Part shown: one piece after another, positions 16,917 to 26,480 of the stretch
How positions within the stretch are numbered: position 1 is the stretch's first letter
Layout: each line of letters begins with the position of its first letter
From: Pseudomonas sp. PH1b
Lineage (GTDB): Bacteria; Pseudomonadota; Gammaproteobacteria; Pseudomonadales; Pseudomonadaceae
Direction of reading: 5' to 3'
Assembly: GCF_000633395.1 (NCBI RefSeq)
Contig: NZ_AYMU01000002.1
Coordinates: forward strand, 558,001-622,000
Length of the DNA: 64,000 nt
Notes under the pieces: generated by a model
What the model saw: only the letters and a program-made list of their open reading frames with translations
The model's database searches: none
What the model was told of the DNA's origin: nothing
Translations under genes and position numbers: made by a program

Positions 16917-18218
16917 TCACCACACCAGGAGTTGCAGGCTGGGTTTCAGCGGGACACTGATGCCCTGCTGTGCGCTCAAGTCGGTTCGGCTGCCGCTCAA
17001 CGGGTCGTGCAGGGTGGCGGCGTTGAGGCCGGGAACCTGCAGACTGGCGCCGCTGGCACTCCAGAACATCCACACATGGGAGCCGTCGGGGCGAGTCCAG
17101 GCAATGCTGTACAGGTCGTCGGGGGCATTGGCCAGGGGCGGTGGGTCCGCGGGGGCCAGGCTGGGGCCGGTGGTGTCGAGGAAGTACTTGAGGGCGTTGT
17201 ACACCGGCTTGGGTTCGCCGCTGAGGTCCACCAGGCCGTAGGACTGGTCACGGTTGCTGGCGCGGGCGTCGAGGTCACTGAGGTTGAACAGGAAGATCCG
17301 CTGATAGTCCATGGTCGCCATCAGGGCCAGGCGTCGCAGGGTGTAGTCGGCCTGGCCGTCGCGACCGATCATCGCCTGCATCTCGCGGGCACCGCTGGTG
17401 TAGCTCGACCAGCCCCACTCGGTGGCCCAGACCTGCTGCACGCCCCGGCTATGGAGGGCGCTGTTGAGAAAGTTGCCGCGCACCAGGAAGTCCTTGGCCG
17501 TGGCATCGTCGCCTTCCGGAAGTTCGGAGTAGGGATGGTAGGCAGCGATCAGATTCTCGCTGCCCAGGCCGTCTTGCAGCAGGTCCTCGAGCATCAGCCC
17601 CGGGGTACTGCGCATCTGGCTGTAGTAGGCCATGCCGGCAGTGGCCACGGGCTTGTCGGGAATGGCTGCGCGAATGGCCGTGGCGGTGGTGGTGAGCAGT
17701 CGGTCGTAGGCGTCGGGGTCTTCCTTGGGCAGCCAGACGATGTTCGGTTCGTTCCACACCTGCCAGGTGTTCACCTGGGGATAGCGCTGGGCGAGCATCT
17801 GCATGCGCTGGGCGAAGACGTTGTAGTCCTTGGGCGGGTACTGGTCGGATGGCGCGGCCCCGGCCGGTACCGCGGCGGCGAAGGGCGCTGAACCGACCAG
17901 GTAGGCGAGGATAGAGTACTGGCGCCCCTGCATGGCACTCATGGCGCTGTCCAGGGTATCGAGTTGCAGGTCGTTTTCAGTGGGCTCGATCATTGCCCAG
18001 TGAATGGCCAGGCGGACCCAGGTCAGGCCCAGGGCGTCGAGGCGGTCCATCTGTTTTTGAGAGACGCTGGGACTGAAATACTGGAACTGCGCGTTGCCCC
18101 CCAGAAAATCCTTCCACACCACCGGGTGTGTGCCGCGCAGGGTGTTGTCCGCCACTGCGGGCCAGGACAGGCAGGCCAGCACCAGCAGAAGAAGCCTGGA
18201 GCTACGTTGCATAGGCAT
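16917..18218 (-). CDS. pslG: PslG-like periplasmic glycoside hydrolase (family 39)
   Basis: A 433-residue exported (beta/alpha)8 glycosidase. A signal peptide or anchor of about 22 residues (RSSRLLLLVLACLSWPAVA) precedes the catalytic domain. The acid/base Glu157 lies in WQVWNEPNI and the nucleophile Glu267 in WATEWGW, matching the paired glutamates described for P. aeruginosa PslG. PslG trims Psl chains in the periplasm and influences polymer release. The start is ATG 18218, with GGAGGA 7 bases upstream; an ATG six bases later is possible. It overlaps pslF by 17 bases. Confidence 0.9.
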   Translation of the reverse strand: MPMQRSSRLLLLVLACLSWPAVADNTLRGTHPVVWKDFLGGNAQFQYFSPSVSQKQMDRLDALGLTWVRLAIHWAMIEPTENDLQLDTLDSAMSAMQGRQYSILAYLVGSAPFAAAVPAGAAPSDQYPPKDYNVFAQRMQMLAQRYPQVNTWQVWNEPNIVWLPKEDPDAYDRLLTTTATAIRAAIPDKPVATAGMAYYSQMRSTPGLMLEDLLQDGLGSENLIAAYHPYSELPEGDDATAKDFLVRGNFLNSALHSRGVQQVWATEWGWSSYTSGAREMQAMIGRDGQADYTLRRLALMATMDYQRIFLFNLSDLDARASNRDQSYGLVDLSGEPKPVYNALKYFLDTTGPSLAPADPPPLANAPDDLYSIAWTRPDGSHVWMFWSASGASLQVPGLNAATLHDPLSGSRTDLSAQQGISVPLKPSLQLLVW

Positions 18219-19398
18219 GTGCGTTTCCTCCACAGGCATCTGCAAACACGCGGGCGAAACGCTCGGCGGTTTGGCTCCAGACCCGGCGGGTGCCGATCAC
18301 GGCCGCGTGTTCGGCCCAGCGTTCCGCCAACTCCGGGCTGGCACACAAGTGGCTGAGCTCGGCGGCCAGGGCGGCGACATTGCCCTGGGGAAAGATCACC
18401 CCGTTGTCCTGGGCCACCTCTTCGGCGAATGAGCGGGCATCGGAAGTGATGGCGCCGCGACCGCAGGCCACCGCCCAGGACAGGGCGCCGCTGGTGCCCC
18501 GCAGCTTGCCCAGGAGCTTCAGTTTGCTGGACTCGCGGTAGGGCAGGACCATCACGTGATGAGCCTGGATCACCTTGGGAATGTCCATGGCCGGCAGGTC
18601 CAGTTGCCAGTCGATACTGTCCTGCAGGTTCAGGCGCTGGATATGCTGGCGCAGTTGATCCAGGTAGCTGCCGGCGCTACCGAAGGCCATTTCCGGTTCA
18701 CTGCCTCCGGCCAGGGTCAGGCGCATGCGCTGGCGCATGCCGGGCTGCTGGGCGAAGGCCATGGCCAGCGCGTCCAGCAGGTCCTCGATGCCCTTGCCAC
18801 GGTAGATGAAGCCGAAATACAGCAGCCGCAAGGGCGTCAGCGGTGGCAGGGGCTGGGCCGGGATGGCCAGGTTGCCATGGGGGATCACCACCATCTGTTC
18901 GGCGCGCAGGCCCATGCGCTGGCGCAGGCAGTCACCACCGGCGTGGGTCAGGGTGATCAGCCGGGTGAGGCTGCGGGCCAGTTGCTTTTCCTCATGCAGG
19001 CAAACGGGATCGCTCAGCACCGTGGCGATCTGCGGCAGAGGCGAGGGCAGGCGCGTTGCCAGCGATAATGGCCAGGGCAGTTGCGCCCGACGCCAGACCA
19101 GGCGCTCGGGATCATGCACCGTAGCGCTCAGGGGGAGCCTGGGGAAACGCTGGCGCAAGGCCTTGAGGGCGTGAAACTCCGCCAGGCGTCCACCCCCCAG
19201 TTCGGCATGGACCAGGTCGATGCCCTGCCAGTCGTATTGCGTCACCCGTTCGACGGCGCGCTGCGGGTCGTTGCCGACCCCCGCCAGCGGTGTACTGATC
19301 CGCAGTCCCTGGGCTTGCAGTGCAGCGCGCAGGTGCGCGGCATAGTCGGCGATACCGTTCTGTTCCGGGGGCATGGGGGCCAGCAGGGCAATGTGCAT
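18202..19398 (-). CDS. pslF: PslF-like family 4 glycosyltransferase
   Basis: A 398-residue GT-B glycosyltransferase. The N terminus LLAPMPPEQNGIADYAAHLR carries the GIADY motif common to this family. LYFGFIYRGKGIEDLLDAL starts the C-terminal donor domain, and SSKLKLLGKLRGTSGAL is close to the usual E-x7-E region. It shares a single base with the end of pslE (ATGA-like overlap) and overlaps pslG by 17 bases. Predicted role: one sugar transfer in building the Psl repeat unit. Confidence 0.84.
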   Translation of the reverse strand: MHIALLAPMPPEQNGIADYAAHLRAALQAQGLRISTPLAGVGNDPQRAVERVTQYDWQGIDLVHAELGGGRLAEFHALKALRQRFPRLPLSATVHDPERLVWRRAQLPWPLSLATRLPSPLPQIATVLSDPVCLHEEKQLARSLTRLITLTHAGGDCLRQRMGLRAEQMVVIPHGNLAIPAQPLPPLTPLRLLYFGFIYRGKGIEDLLDALAMAFAQQPGMRQRMRLTLAGGSEPEMAFGSAGSYLDQLRQHIQRLNLQDSIDWQLDLPAMDIPKVIQAHHVMVLPYRESSKLKLLGKLRGTSGALSWAVACGRGAITSDARSFAEEVAQDNGVIFPQGNVAALAAELSHLCASPELAERWAEHAAVIGTRRVWSQTAERFARVFADACGGNAHAYAT

Positions 19399-21392
19399 CA
19401 GCGATGGCTCCTGACCCGCGCCATGAAGTTCAGCACGTTTTCCGGGATGCCAAAGCGCCGGCGGTTGATGATGATGCCGTCGACCCGCTTGAACGCGGTG
19501 TTGAGGATCGACAGGGCGTTTTGCAGCACTGGCACCGTGGTGGTTTCGGCTTCGACAATCAAGGCGATCAGGTCGGCCTCGCGCAGGCTGACGAAGGCTT
19601 CCTGGTTGGAGAAGAAGCCCGAGGCCTCCAGCAGCACGATCTCTCCGGGGGCCGCCTTGGGAGCGCCATCGACTCGCACGTTATGGCCTCGCTGCTGCAG
19701 CAGGTCGCGCAGGTGCCCGGTGACGAAGCTCACGCCTTCACCGTGCCGGGCGGAGGTCAGGCCAATCACCAGCCCCTGTTCGGCCACCTGTTTGAGAGGC
19801 AAAACCCCGTACAGCCGATAGAGACTGGCAGTGAAGGCGCTGTTGCGCTGGGGCAGGTGGCTGTCCAGGTCCTGCAGGCTGGTCCAGACCTTGACCCCGA
19901 AGCGTTCCTCGATCTGGTCGCCGTCATGGATGCGCTGGTCCAGCAGATAGAAGAAATACAGGGCCAGCAGGCCCACCGCCAGGCTCAGGGGAATGGCCGC
20001 CAAGAGCATGGTCAGGCTCTTGGGGAATACCCGGCTGGGCTTGAAGGTGGCTTCCTCGATCACCGCGATGTTGCTGATCTGGCTCTGGTCCAGCTCGCGG
20101 TCGATCCGGGCTTTTTCGGTGCTGTCGCTGTACAGGGCAAAGCTTTTTTCCGCGGCATTGAGCTCGCGCTGCAGGCGCGCCAGCTCGGGTTCCAGGGCCA
20201 GGGCCTGGCGCCGATCCTGTTCCAGCTTGAACAGTTGGGCTTCTTGCTGGGCAGCCTGGGTCTGCAGGCGACTGAGGCTGGCCTGCTGGTCGGCGAAGCT
20301 GTTCTGCAGGCGGGTATAGACCGGGTTGGGTGCCAGGTTCTCGCTGCGCTGCACGGTGCCGTTTTCCGATTTCAACAAGGCTTGCAGGTTGGCGATCGCC
20401 GAGTCCATGGCCCGCACCGGCGGGGCGCCTTCCTTGAAGGTGCGGAGCATTTCCTGGCGTTCGATCTGCTTGGCATTGATCCGTTGCTGCAGGTCCTGGC
20501 GATCAGGGTTGAGGCTCATCTGGCGGCCAATGCTGATCTCTTTCTTCATGCTGTTGAGCTGCTTCTGGATGGTGTCCAGGCCGCTCTTGGTGGACGCCAC
20601 GGCACGGGTGGTATTGAGGTGCTCGCCCTTGAGGTTGTTGAGATTGCGCGAAATATCGTTGAGGCGCTCTTCGATGCTCACCGCACCTAGCTGATTGAGG
20701 TAGTCGGTGATCTGCTGCTTGTAGCCGAGGATGCGTTGATTGGTGGTAGCGCTTTCGGTTTCATAGAAGGCATACAGGCTCTTGCGTCCCAGAGTCTGCG
20801 CGCGCTCCTGCTGGTACTGCTCGATCCAGCTCTTGACCACTGTCTGCGCCACTTCGGGATCGTTCCAGGTAAAGCTGACCTCCATCACCGAGGAGCCGGG
20901 GGAATGGGTGACGCTGAAGTTCTTCAGCATACGTTCGGTCAAGCGTTCGACGGGGGTCTGCTTTTCCACCAGTCCCACCAGTTGCAAGGTGCCGCGCAGC
21001 AGGTCGGCAATGCCTTCCACGGCCGCCTTGACCGCGCCCTTGATGCTGGCCAGCACGCCGCTGGGCTGGGGCTGTCGGGACAGATCGTCGAGGTACTTCT
21101 CGGCGACTTTGCGGGCAATGGGTTCGCCGCTCAGGATGCGCTCTTCGTCGAGAATCGGATCACGTTGCGCACTGGGAATCACCACCGCCTGGCGATCGGA
21201 AATCTCGATCGGCAAGGTGCTGGTGTCGCGGCCCGGCTTGACCAGCAGCAGCGCCGTGGACTCGAAGCGGTTGGGCAGCAGGAAGGCCCCCAGCAAGATG
21301 ATGATGAAGGTCACCAGAACCGTGATCTTGACCTCGCGCTTGAAGATGAAAAACAACCGCAGCAAATCGCGAAAAGAACGGATATTGATCAT
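19398..21392 (-). CDS. pslE: PslE-like polysaccharide co-polymerase (Wzz/Wzc family) with degenerate kinase domain
   Basis: A 664-residue inner-membrane protein. An N-terminal helix (KITVLVTFIIILLGAFLLP) leads into a Wzz domain. A long coiled-coil periplasmic region spans roughly residues 190-440, and a second helix lies near residues 460-490 (SLTMLLAAIPLSLAVGLLALYF). The C-terminal cytoplasmic domain looks like a BY-kinase, but its P-loop reads TSARHGEGVSF, with Val in place of the Walker A lysine, and there is no tyrosine-rich tail. It would set chain length and connect to the PslD export channel. It starts 17 bases after pslD. Confidence 0.87.
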   Translation of the reverse strand: MINIRSFRDLLRLFFIFKREVKITVLVTFIIILLGAFLLPNRFESTALLLVKPGRDTSTLPIEISDRQAVVIPSAQRDPILDEERILSGEPIARKVAEKYLDDLSRQPQPSGVLASIKGAVKAAVEGIADLLRGTLQLVGLVEKQTPVERLTERMLKNFSVTHSPGSSVMEVSFTWNDPEVAQTVVKSWIEQYQQERAQTLGRKSLYAFYETESATTNQRILGYKQQITDYLNQLGAVSIEERLNDISRNLNNLKGEHLNTTRAVASTKSGLDTIQKQLNSMKKEISIGRQMSLNPDRQDLQQRINAKQIERQEMLRTFKEGAPPVRAMDSAIANLQALLKSENGTVQRSENLAPNPVYTRLQNSFADQQASLSRLQTQAAQQEAQLFKLEQDRRQALALEPELARLQRELNAAEKSFALYSDSTEKARIDRELDQSQISNIAVIEEATFKPSRVFPKSLTMLLAAIPLSLAVGLLALYFFYLLDQRIHDGDQIEERFGVKVWTSLQDLDSHLPQRNSAFTASLYRLYGVLPLKQVAEQGLVIGLTSARHGEGVSFVTGHLRDLLQQRGHNVRVDGAPKAAPGEIVLLEASGFFSNQEAFVSLREADLIALIVEAETTTVPVLQNALSILNTAFKRVDGIIINRRRFGIPENVLNFMARVRSHR

Positions 21393-21409
21393 AGGGCTGT
21401 CCTTGGCGA

Positions 21410-22186
21410 TCAGTTGGCTGATTGGCGGTTGATTTCGTAACTCGCCCCGATGCCGATCGATTTAGTGAACGGAATCAACTGGTTGAGGTACACGTCCACC
21501 CATTCAATGCCGTTGCCGACGCTGGATTTGGGCACGAACACCACATCGCCGCGTTGCAACAGCACTGGAGCGGCCCCGGCATTGCCGGCGATCATGAATT
21601 TCCGATAGTCGAAGAAGTAGGTCTTGTAGCGCCCATCCTCGCCTTCGCGCAGCAGGGCGATGTTGCGGCTGTCGCCTACTGACAGCAGCCCTCCGGCGCC
21701 GACTATGGCCTGCTCCAGGGTGGTGGTCACGGTCACCGGGAGCGAGGCCGGATTGCGCACCGAGCCGCCGACGAACACGGTGTTGCCGGGAGCCTGGTTG
21801 ATGTTCACGGTGAGCGCTGAATCCTGGTAGATGTTCTTCAGCTTGCTTTCCAGGACCTGGGTCAGTTGCTCGGGGGTCAAGCCTGCCGCCTTGATCTGTC
21901 CGGCGTAGGGATAGGCGAAGGTGCCATCGTTGAGCACGGTGAACAGCGTCAGCTCATAGATCGAGTTGGCGGTGAAGGCCGAGATCGACGGGGCTTCGCC
22001 GGTGTTGCGCACGATGCGCAGGGTGTCGCCAGGGCGGATCCGCTGGGGCGGCAAGGGCTTGCCGGCCAGGGCATCGCCAGCCTGGTGCCCGGCCTTCAGA
22101 TCCTGGCCGGGGGGCAACTCCACCTTCGCCGGTATGGAACAGGCACAGAGCATGAAAATACTGGAGATCAGCAGGAGTTTTTTCAT
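21410..22186 (-). CDS. pslD: PslD-like outer-membrane polysaccharide export lipoprotein (Wza family)
   Basis: A 258-residue exported protein. MKKLLLISSIFMLCAC is a lipoprotein signal with Cys in the lipobox. The Poly_export domain follows (RIRPGDTLRIVRNTG, then DGTFAYPYAGQIKAAGLT), then a SLBB-like domain (NTVFVGGSVRNPASLPV) and a C-terminal amphipathic end. It would form the outer-membrane channel for Psl secretion. ATG 22186, with AGGAAG upstream, is preferred over an in-frame codon 57 bases earlier that would disrupt the signal peptide. Confidence 0.88.
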   Translation of the reverse strand: MKKLLLISSIFMLCACSIPAKVELPPGQDLKAGHQAGDALAGKPLPPQRIRPGDTLRIVRNTGEAPSISAFTANSIYELTLFTVLNDGTFAYPYAGQIKAAGLTPEQLTQVLESKLKNIYQDSALTVNINQAPGNTVFVGGSVRNPASLPVTVTTTLEQAIVGAGGLLSVGDSRNIALLREGEDGRYKTYFFDYRKFMIAGNAGAAPVLLQRGDVVFVPKSSVGNGIEWVDVYLNQLIPFTKSIGIGASYEINRQSAN

Positions 22187-22254
22187 CGAACGGTCTTCCT
22201 GGCGTGCATAGTTACAACTCCCTGTAGGGCCAGATTGAGGCATGAGGCGTTGTT

Positions 22255-23712
22255 TCAGGGTTTGCTGGGCTCGGCAGGAACCCGTCCATAAATGTCGTTG
22301 AAGCGCACGATGTCGTCTTCGCCGAGGTACTCCCCGCTCTGCACTTCGATCATCACCAGGTCAATCACCCCTGGATTGACCAGCCGATGAGTGCGGCCGG
22401 GCTTGATGAAGGTCGATTCGTTGGTGTTGAGCAGGAACTCGTCCTCGCCATTGGTGACCAGGGCCATGCCGCTGACGACGATCCAGTGCTCGCTGCGGTG
22501 GTGGTGCATCTGCAGCGACAGCGAAGCGGCGGGCTTGACCATGATGCGTTTGATCTTGAAGCGCGGCCCCTCCTCGAGCACCGTGTAGGTGCCCCAGGGG
22601 CGGGTCACGGTGCGGTGCAGCTTGTAGGCGTCGTGGCCGATGCGCTTGAGTTCCTGGGCGATCAGCTTGACGTCCTGGCTGCGTGTGCCGTCAGCCACCA
22701 GCAGGGCGTCCGGAGTGTCGATGATGATCAGGTTGTCCAGGCCGACCGCCCCCACCAGGCGCTTGCGCGAATCGATGTAGCAGTTGGTGACGTCGCGCAG
22801 CACGGTTTCACCGTTGCACTGGTTGCCGTTCTCGTCGGCGGGAGTCAGTTCGCGCACGGCCTGCCATGAGCCGATATCGCTCCAGCCCAGCTTGCAGGGC
22901 ACCACGGCGACCTTGTTCGAGCGCTCCATCACCGCGTAGTCGATGGAGATGTCCTGGGCCTGGGCGAAGCTGCCGCCGTCCAGTTCCACCTGCAATTCAT
23001 GCTTGCCTTCCTTGCGGTGACTCAGTTGCAGGCACTGTTGGACGGCGGTCACCACATCGGGTACCAGTTCGCGCATTTCCTGGAGGATGGCGTCGGCGCG
23101 CATGCAGAACATGCCGCCATTCCACAGGTGCTGGCCGCCATCGACATAGGCCTTGGCGGTGGCGGCGTCGGGTTTTTCGACGAAGCGGCTGACCTGGAAA
23201 CTCTCGGTGTTCAGGGCCTGGCCTTTCTCGATGTAGCCAAAGCCGGTCTCGGCATGGGTCGGCACGATGCCGAAGGTCACCAGCCAGCCTTGTTCGGCCA
23301 GTTGCCGGGCGCTGTCCACCGCGGCGGCAAAGGCCTGCACATCCTTGATCAGGTGGTCGGCGGGCAGCACCAGCAGTTGGGCATCCTCGCCATACAAGTG
23401 GCTGATGTGCAGGGCTGCGGCGGCGATGGCCGGCGCGGTGTTGCGGCCAAAAGGCTCGAGGATGAAATCCAGTTCGATGCGTGCCTTGTTCAACTGGCGG
23501 TAGTCGTCCAGGGTGCGGAAGAACACCTCGCGATTGGTCACCGTCAGCAGGCGCCCAACGTCTTTCAGGGCGGTGGCGCGGACAAAGGTCTTCTGCAGCA
23601 GGCTCTCGCCGTCCGGCAGGCGCATGAAGGGTTTGGGCATCGCTTCGCGGGATACCGGCCACAGACGGGTGCCGGCGCCGCCAGCAATGATGCAGGGAAT
23701 GAGTGTGCTCAT
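22255..23712 (-). CDS. pslB: Bifunctional mannose-1-phosphate guanylyltransferase / mannose-6-phosphate isomerase (PslB/WbpW type)
   Basis: A 485-residue cytosolic enzyme making GDP-mannose. The N-terminal nucleotidyltransferase domain begins IIAGGAGTRLWPVSREAMPK, and a FVEKPD signature follows mid-domain. The C-terminal cupin isomerase domain has the metal-binding LQMHHHRSEHWIVVSG segment. It starts immediately after the pslA stop codon (no gap), so it is translationally coupled. Psl is rich in mannose, so this supplies the precursor. A paralogue for alginate or LPS may exist elsewhere in the genome. Confidence 0.92.
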   Translation of the reverse strand: MSTLIPCIIAGGAGTRLWPVSREAMPKPFMRLPDGESLLQKTFVRATALKDVGRLLTVTNREVFFRTLDDYRQLNKARIELDFILEPFGRNTAPAIAAAALHISHLYGEDAQLLVLPADHLIKDVQAFAAAVDSARQLAEQGWLVTFGIVPTHAETGFGYIEKGQALNTESFQVSRFVEKPDAATAKAYVDGGQHLWNGGMFCMRADAILQEMRELVPDVVTAVQQCLQLSHRKEGKHELQVELDGGSFAQAQDISIDYAVMERSNKVAVVPCKLGWSDIGSWQAVRELTPADENGNQCNGETVLRDVTNCYIDSRKRLVGAVGLDNLIIIDTPDALLVADGTRSQDVKLIAQELKRIGHDAYKLHRTVTRPWGTYTVLEEGPRFKIKRIMVKPAASLSLQMHHHRSEHWIVVSGMALVTNGEDEFLLNTNESTFIKPGRTHRLVNPGVIDLVMIEVQSGEYLGEDDIVRFNDIYGRVPAEPSKP

Positions 23713-25146
23713 TCAGAAGGCCTCGCGGGTCATGATGACGGATGGAACCGTGCGGAACAGGATGTAGAGGTCAAACCAGACCGACCAGTTTTCGATGTAT
23801 TCCAGATCGAATTCGACGCGTTTCTCGATTTTTTCCAGGGTGTCGGTTTCCCCCCGGTAGCCGTTGATCTGCGCCAGGCCCGTGATGCCCGGCTTGACCC
23901 GATGGCGCGAGGTGTATTCCTTGACCGCCTCTTCGAAGAGGATGCCGGCGGCCTTGGTTGCCGTGGCATGGGGGCGCGGGCCGACCATGGACATGCTGCC
24001 GCCCAGGACGTTGAACAATTGGGGCAGTTCGTCGAGGCTGGTCTTGCGGATGAAGCGTCCGACCCGGGTGATGCGCGGGTCGCCGCGGGTGGTCTGTTTC
24101 TCGGCGTTGGCATCGCTCAGGTGCTGGTGCATCGAGCGGAACTTGTAGACCTCGATCAGCCGGTTGTTGTAGCCGTAGCGCTTCTGCTTGAACAGCACCG
24201 GGCCGGAAGAGTCGAGCTTGATCGCCAGGGCCACCGCCAGCATCACCGGCGACAGCAGGATCAGGGCGACGCTGGACAGCACCATGTCTTCCAGTCGCTT
24301 GAAAAATGGCGACCAGCCTCGAAGAGGCACTTCGGAGGCGTTGAACATCGGCAGGTTGGCGACTTCGGTGATGCGGTTGTGGGCGTGCCTGAACGCCACC
24401 ATGTCGGGTACCAGCAGCACGTTCACCGGCAGCCGGCGCAGCTCGCGAATCACGTAGGCCATGCGGTTTTCCGCGGACCAGGGCAGCGCCACCAGGACTT
24501 GGGTGACCTTTTCCCCGCGAATCAACTGCTCCAGGTCATTGGAGTTGCCCAGCAGCGGCAGATTGCACAGGGTCTTGGGCAAGCGGCCGATGCGGTCATC
24601 GATGAAACCGATGACCCCGGAACGAATGTCCTGGTGCTGCGCCAGGTATTCGGCCAGGCGCTGGCCGTTTTCCGTGGCGCCGAGGATCACGGCGTTCTGC
24701 AGAAACACCCCGCGTTGCATCAGTTGCTGGAACAGGGTCAGGAGAATCAGGCGCTCAATGCCGAACAGCAGGAAACTGCCGATGAACCAGGCCAGCAGCT
24801 CGGGATTGCTGATATCGCTGAATATCTGCATCGAGTGATGCATGAACAGCAATACGCAGAAGGACGATGCCCAGGCAAACAGGGTCAGCTGGAAGCGCAG
24901 CTTGTTGCTGAATATCGACTCGGCATAGACCCCCAGGGCCTGGAAGATCAGGACGCTGATGACACCGAAGAACAACAGGGTCGGCAGGTCGCTTTTCAAC
25001 TGCCCCAGGTGGTTGTTCGACAGCAGGACCAGCAGCAATCCGGGAAGGATCGCGGTCATTCCATGGACCAGGCGGATGCCAAGGAGGAAGTACTCGACCA
25101 TGCTGGGTCGGGTCAGTAACAGGCTGTCTACAGGTTGCAACCGCAT
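23713..25146 (-). CDS. pslA: PslA-like undecaprenyl-phosphate hexose-1-phosphate transferase
   Basis: A 477-residue polyprenyl-phosphate sugar phosphotransferase that starts Psl assembly on the lipid carrier. Four to five N-terminal membrane helices are followed by a CoA-binding-like domain ([16 protein letters not shown]). The catalytic C-terminal domain has [33 protein letters not shown] and [10 protein letters not shown] motifs. The start is ATG 25146, which gives the length expected for PslA; GTG at 25176 is an alternative adding 10 residues. It is the first gene of the operon, and the promoter must lie in the following 433-base gap. Confidence 0.9.
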   Translation of the reverse strand: MRLQPVDSLLLTRPSMVEYFLLGIRLVHGMTAILPGLLLVLLSNNHLGQLKSDLPTLLFFGVISVLIFQALGVYAESIFSNKLRFQLTLFAWASSFCVLLFMHHSMQIFSDISNPELLAWFIGSFLLFGIERLILLTLFQQLMQRGVFLQNAVILGATENGQRLAEYLAQHQDIRSGVIGFIDDRIGRLPKTLCNLPLLGNSNDLEQLIRGEKVTQVLVALPWSAENRMAYVIRELRRLPVNVLLVPDMVAFRHAHNRITEVANLPMFNASEVPLRGWSPFFKRLEDMVLSSVALILLSPVMLAVALAIKLDSSGPVLFKQKRYGYNNRLIEVYKFRSMHQHLSDANAEKQTTRGDPRITRVGRFIRKTSLDELPQLFNVLGGSMSMVGPRPHATATKAAGILFEEAVKEYTSRHRVKPGITGLAQINGYRGETDTLEKIEKRVEFDLEYIENWSVWFDLYILFRTVPSVIMTREAF

Positions 25147-25579
25147 AAGATCAAAATCCCTCGATCCAAGGCACACCGGTTGACTGGAAAGACTGCGAGG
25201 AAGTTCGTAACCATTCCTTCACTTTGTCCGTTCCCGACACCGAATAAAACCACGTCGACTCCTTCCCTGGCGTGGCTGGCATTCACTGGGAAAGCAGGGA
25301 CTTGTGCCTACTCAAGAGGCTCCCCTGCGTCGGCCAGCGCGCTGGCCTGCACTTCCTCATCCAAACGACTTGGCTGAGTAAAGCTCATGAAACAGCGGCT
25401 GGCTAATCGAACGCTGGCCAACCGACAGAAGAAAATTTTCAGTGCCCCGCAGCCCCCTGCAATTGCTCGGGAGGGTGGGCCAGACCGGCTTCGGAAAAAA
25501 ATAAAGCGTGACCACAGACTTTTTCCCTACCCTGCAAGGTCAACATCCTTGATGCAGTCACACAGGGGAGTCATGGCTG
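25147..25579. other. Intergenic region upstream of pslA and yegS-like gene (divergent promoters)
   Basis: A 433-base gap separates the divergent psl operon and lipid kinase gene. I see no convincing gene, hairpin terminator or exact sigma-factor consensus. On the minus strand a purine-rich leader with several GGA triplets precedes pslA. In P. aeruginosa the psl leader is a target of RsmA, which binds GGA in loops, but no clear CANGGAYG site was found, so this is only a possibility. Confidence 0.4.
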
Positions 25580-26479
25580 ATGAGTAAGCGCAAGGCGCTA
25601 TTGATACTGCACGGTAAACAGGCCCTCAACGAGGAGGTGCGCGCCGCGGTCGAGGCCAAGCGTGCGGCCGGCTGGGAGTTGGCGGTACGCCTGACCTGGG
25701 AGGCAGGGGACGCCCAGCGCCTGGTGGCTGAAGCCCTGGCTGCCGGCCATACCCAGCTGATTGCCGGAGGGGGCGACGGTACATTGCGTGACATTGCCGA
25801 GGCCCTGGCCAATGCTGCGGCCCCGGCCAGCCTGGTGCTGCTGCCGCTGGGTACTGCCAATGACTTTGCCCGGGCCGCCGGCGTGCCCCTGGAGCCCGCT
25901 GCAGCCCTTGACCTGCTGGATGTACCGGCGCGGGCAATCGACCTTGGAGAGGTCGACGGGCAGATGTTTCTCAACATGGCCACCGGCGGTTTTGGCAGCC
26001 AGGTCACAGCCAATACTTCGGAGGACCTGAAGAAAGTCCTGGGGGGCGCGGCCTATCTGTTCACCGGGCTGTCGCGTTTCGCGGAACTGAGTGCCGCCTA
26101 TGGCGAGTTGCAGGGGCCGGACTTCCACTGGCGAGGCGAACTGCTGGCCTTGGGCATCGGCAACGGTCGGCAAGCCGGGGGAGGGCATGAGTTGTGCCCG
26201 GGGGCCCTGGCCGATGATGGCTTGCTCGATATCAGCATCCTGCCGGCGCCCCAGGAGCTGGTGGGCACCCTGAAAAACCTGCTGGCGGGGGGGCTGGGGA
26301 TCGACAATCTGTTTGTCCGGGCGCGTTTGCCCTGGGTCGAGATCAAGGCATCGCGAGGGCTGGATATCAACCTCGATGGCGAGCCGCTGCAGGGCGACAG
26401 GCTGCGCTTCAGTGCGCGCCCGGCGGCCTTGCAGGTGCATCTGCCGGCGGATTCGCCCTTGCTCGGCGGGGGGCGCTGA
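25580..26479 (+). CDS. YegS-like lipid kinase (diacylglycerol kinase catalytic domain)
   Basis: A 299-residue cytoplasmic or membrane-associated kinase. The nucleotide-binding loop IAGGGDGTLRDIAEAL and the PLGTANDFARA motif are diagnostic of the DAGK/YegS family. NMATGGFGSQV and the C-terminal INLDGEPLQG complete the domain. YegS phosphorylates phosphatidylglycerol in vitro; the physiological lipid is uncertain. The ATG at 25580 follows GGGGAG. It is divergent from psl and convergent with the two-component genes. Confidence 0.88.
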   Translation: MSKRKALLILHGKQALNEEVRAAVEAKRAAGWELAVRLTWEAGDAQRLVAEALAAGHTQLIAGGGDGTLRDIAEALANAAAPASLVLLPLGTANDFARAAGVPLEPAAALDLLDVPARAIDLGEVDGQMFLNMATGGFGSQVTANTSEDLKKVLGGAAYLFTGLSRFAELSAAYGELQGPDFHWRGELLALGIGNGRQAGGGHELCPGALADDGLLDISILPAPQELVGTLKNLLAGGLGIDNLFVRARLPWVEIKASRGLDINLDGEPLQGDRLRFSARPAALQVHLPADSPLLGGGR

Positions 26480-26480
26480 G

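Noticed and set aside
22999..25119. 706-codon open frame antisense to pslA/pslB
   Set aside because: Same shadow effect; His/Gln/Gly-rich sequence without family features.
25147..25579. RsmA-binding site in the psl leader
   Set aside because: GGA triplets are present but none matches CANGGAYG in a clear hairpin loop.
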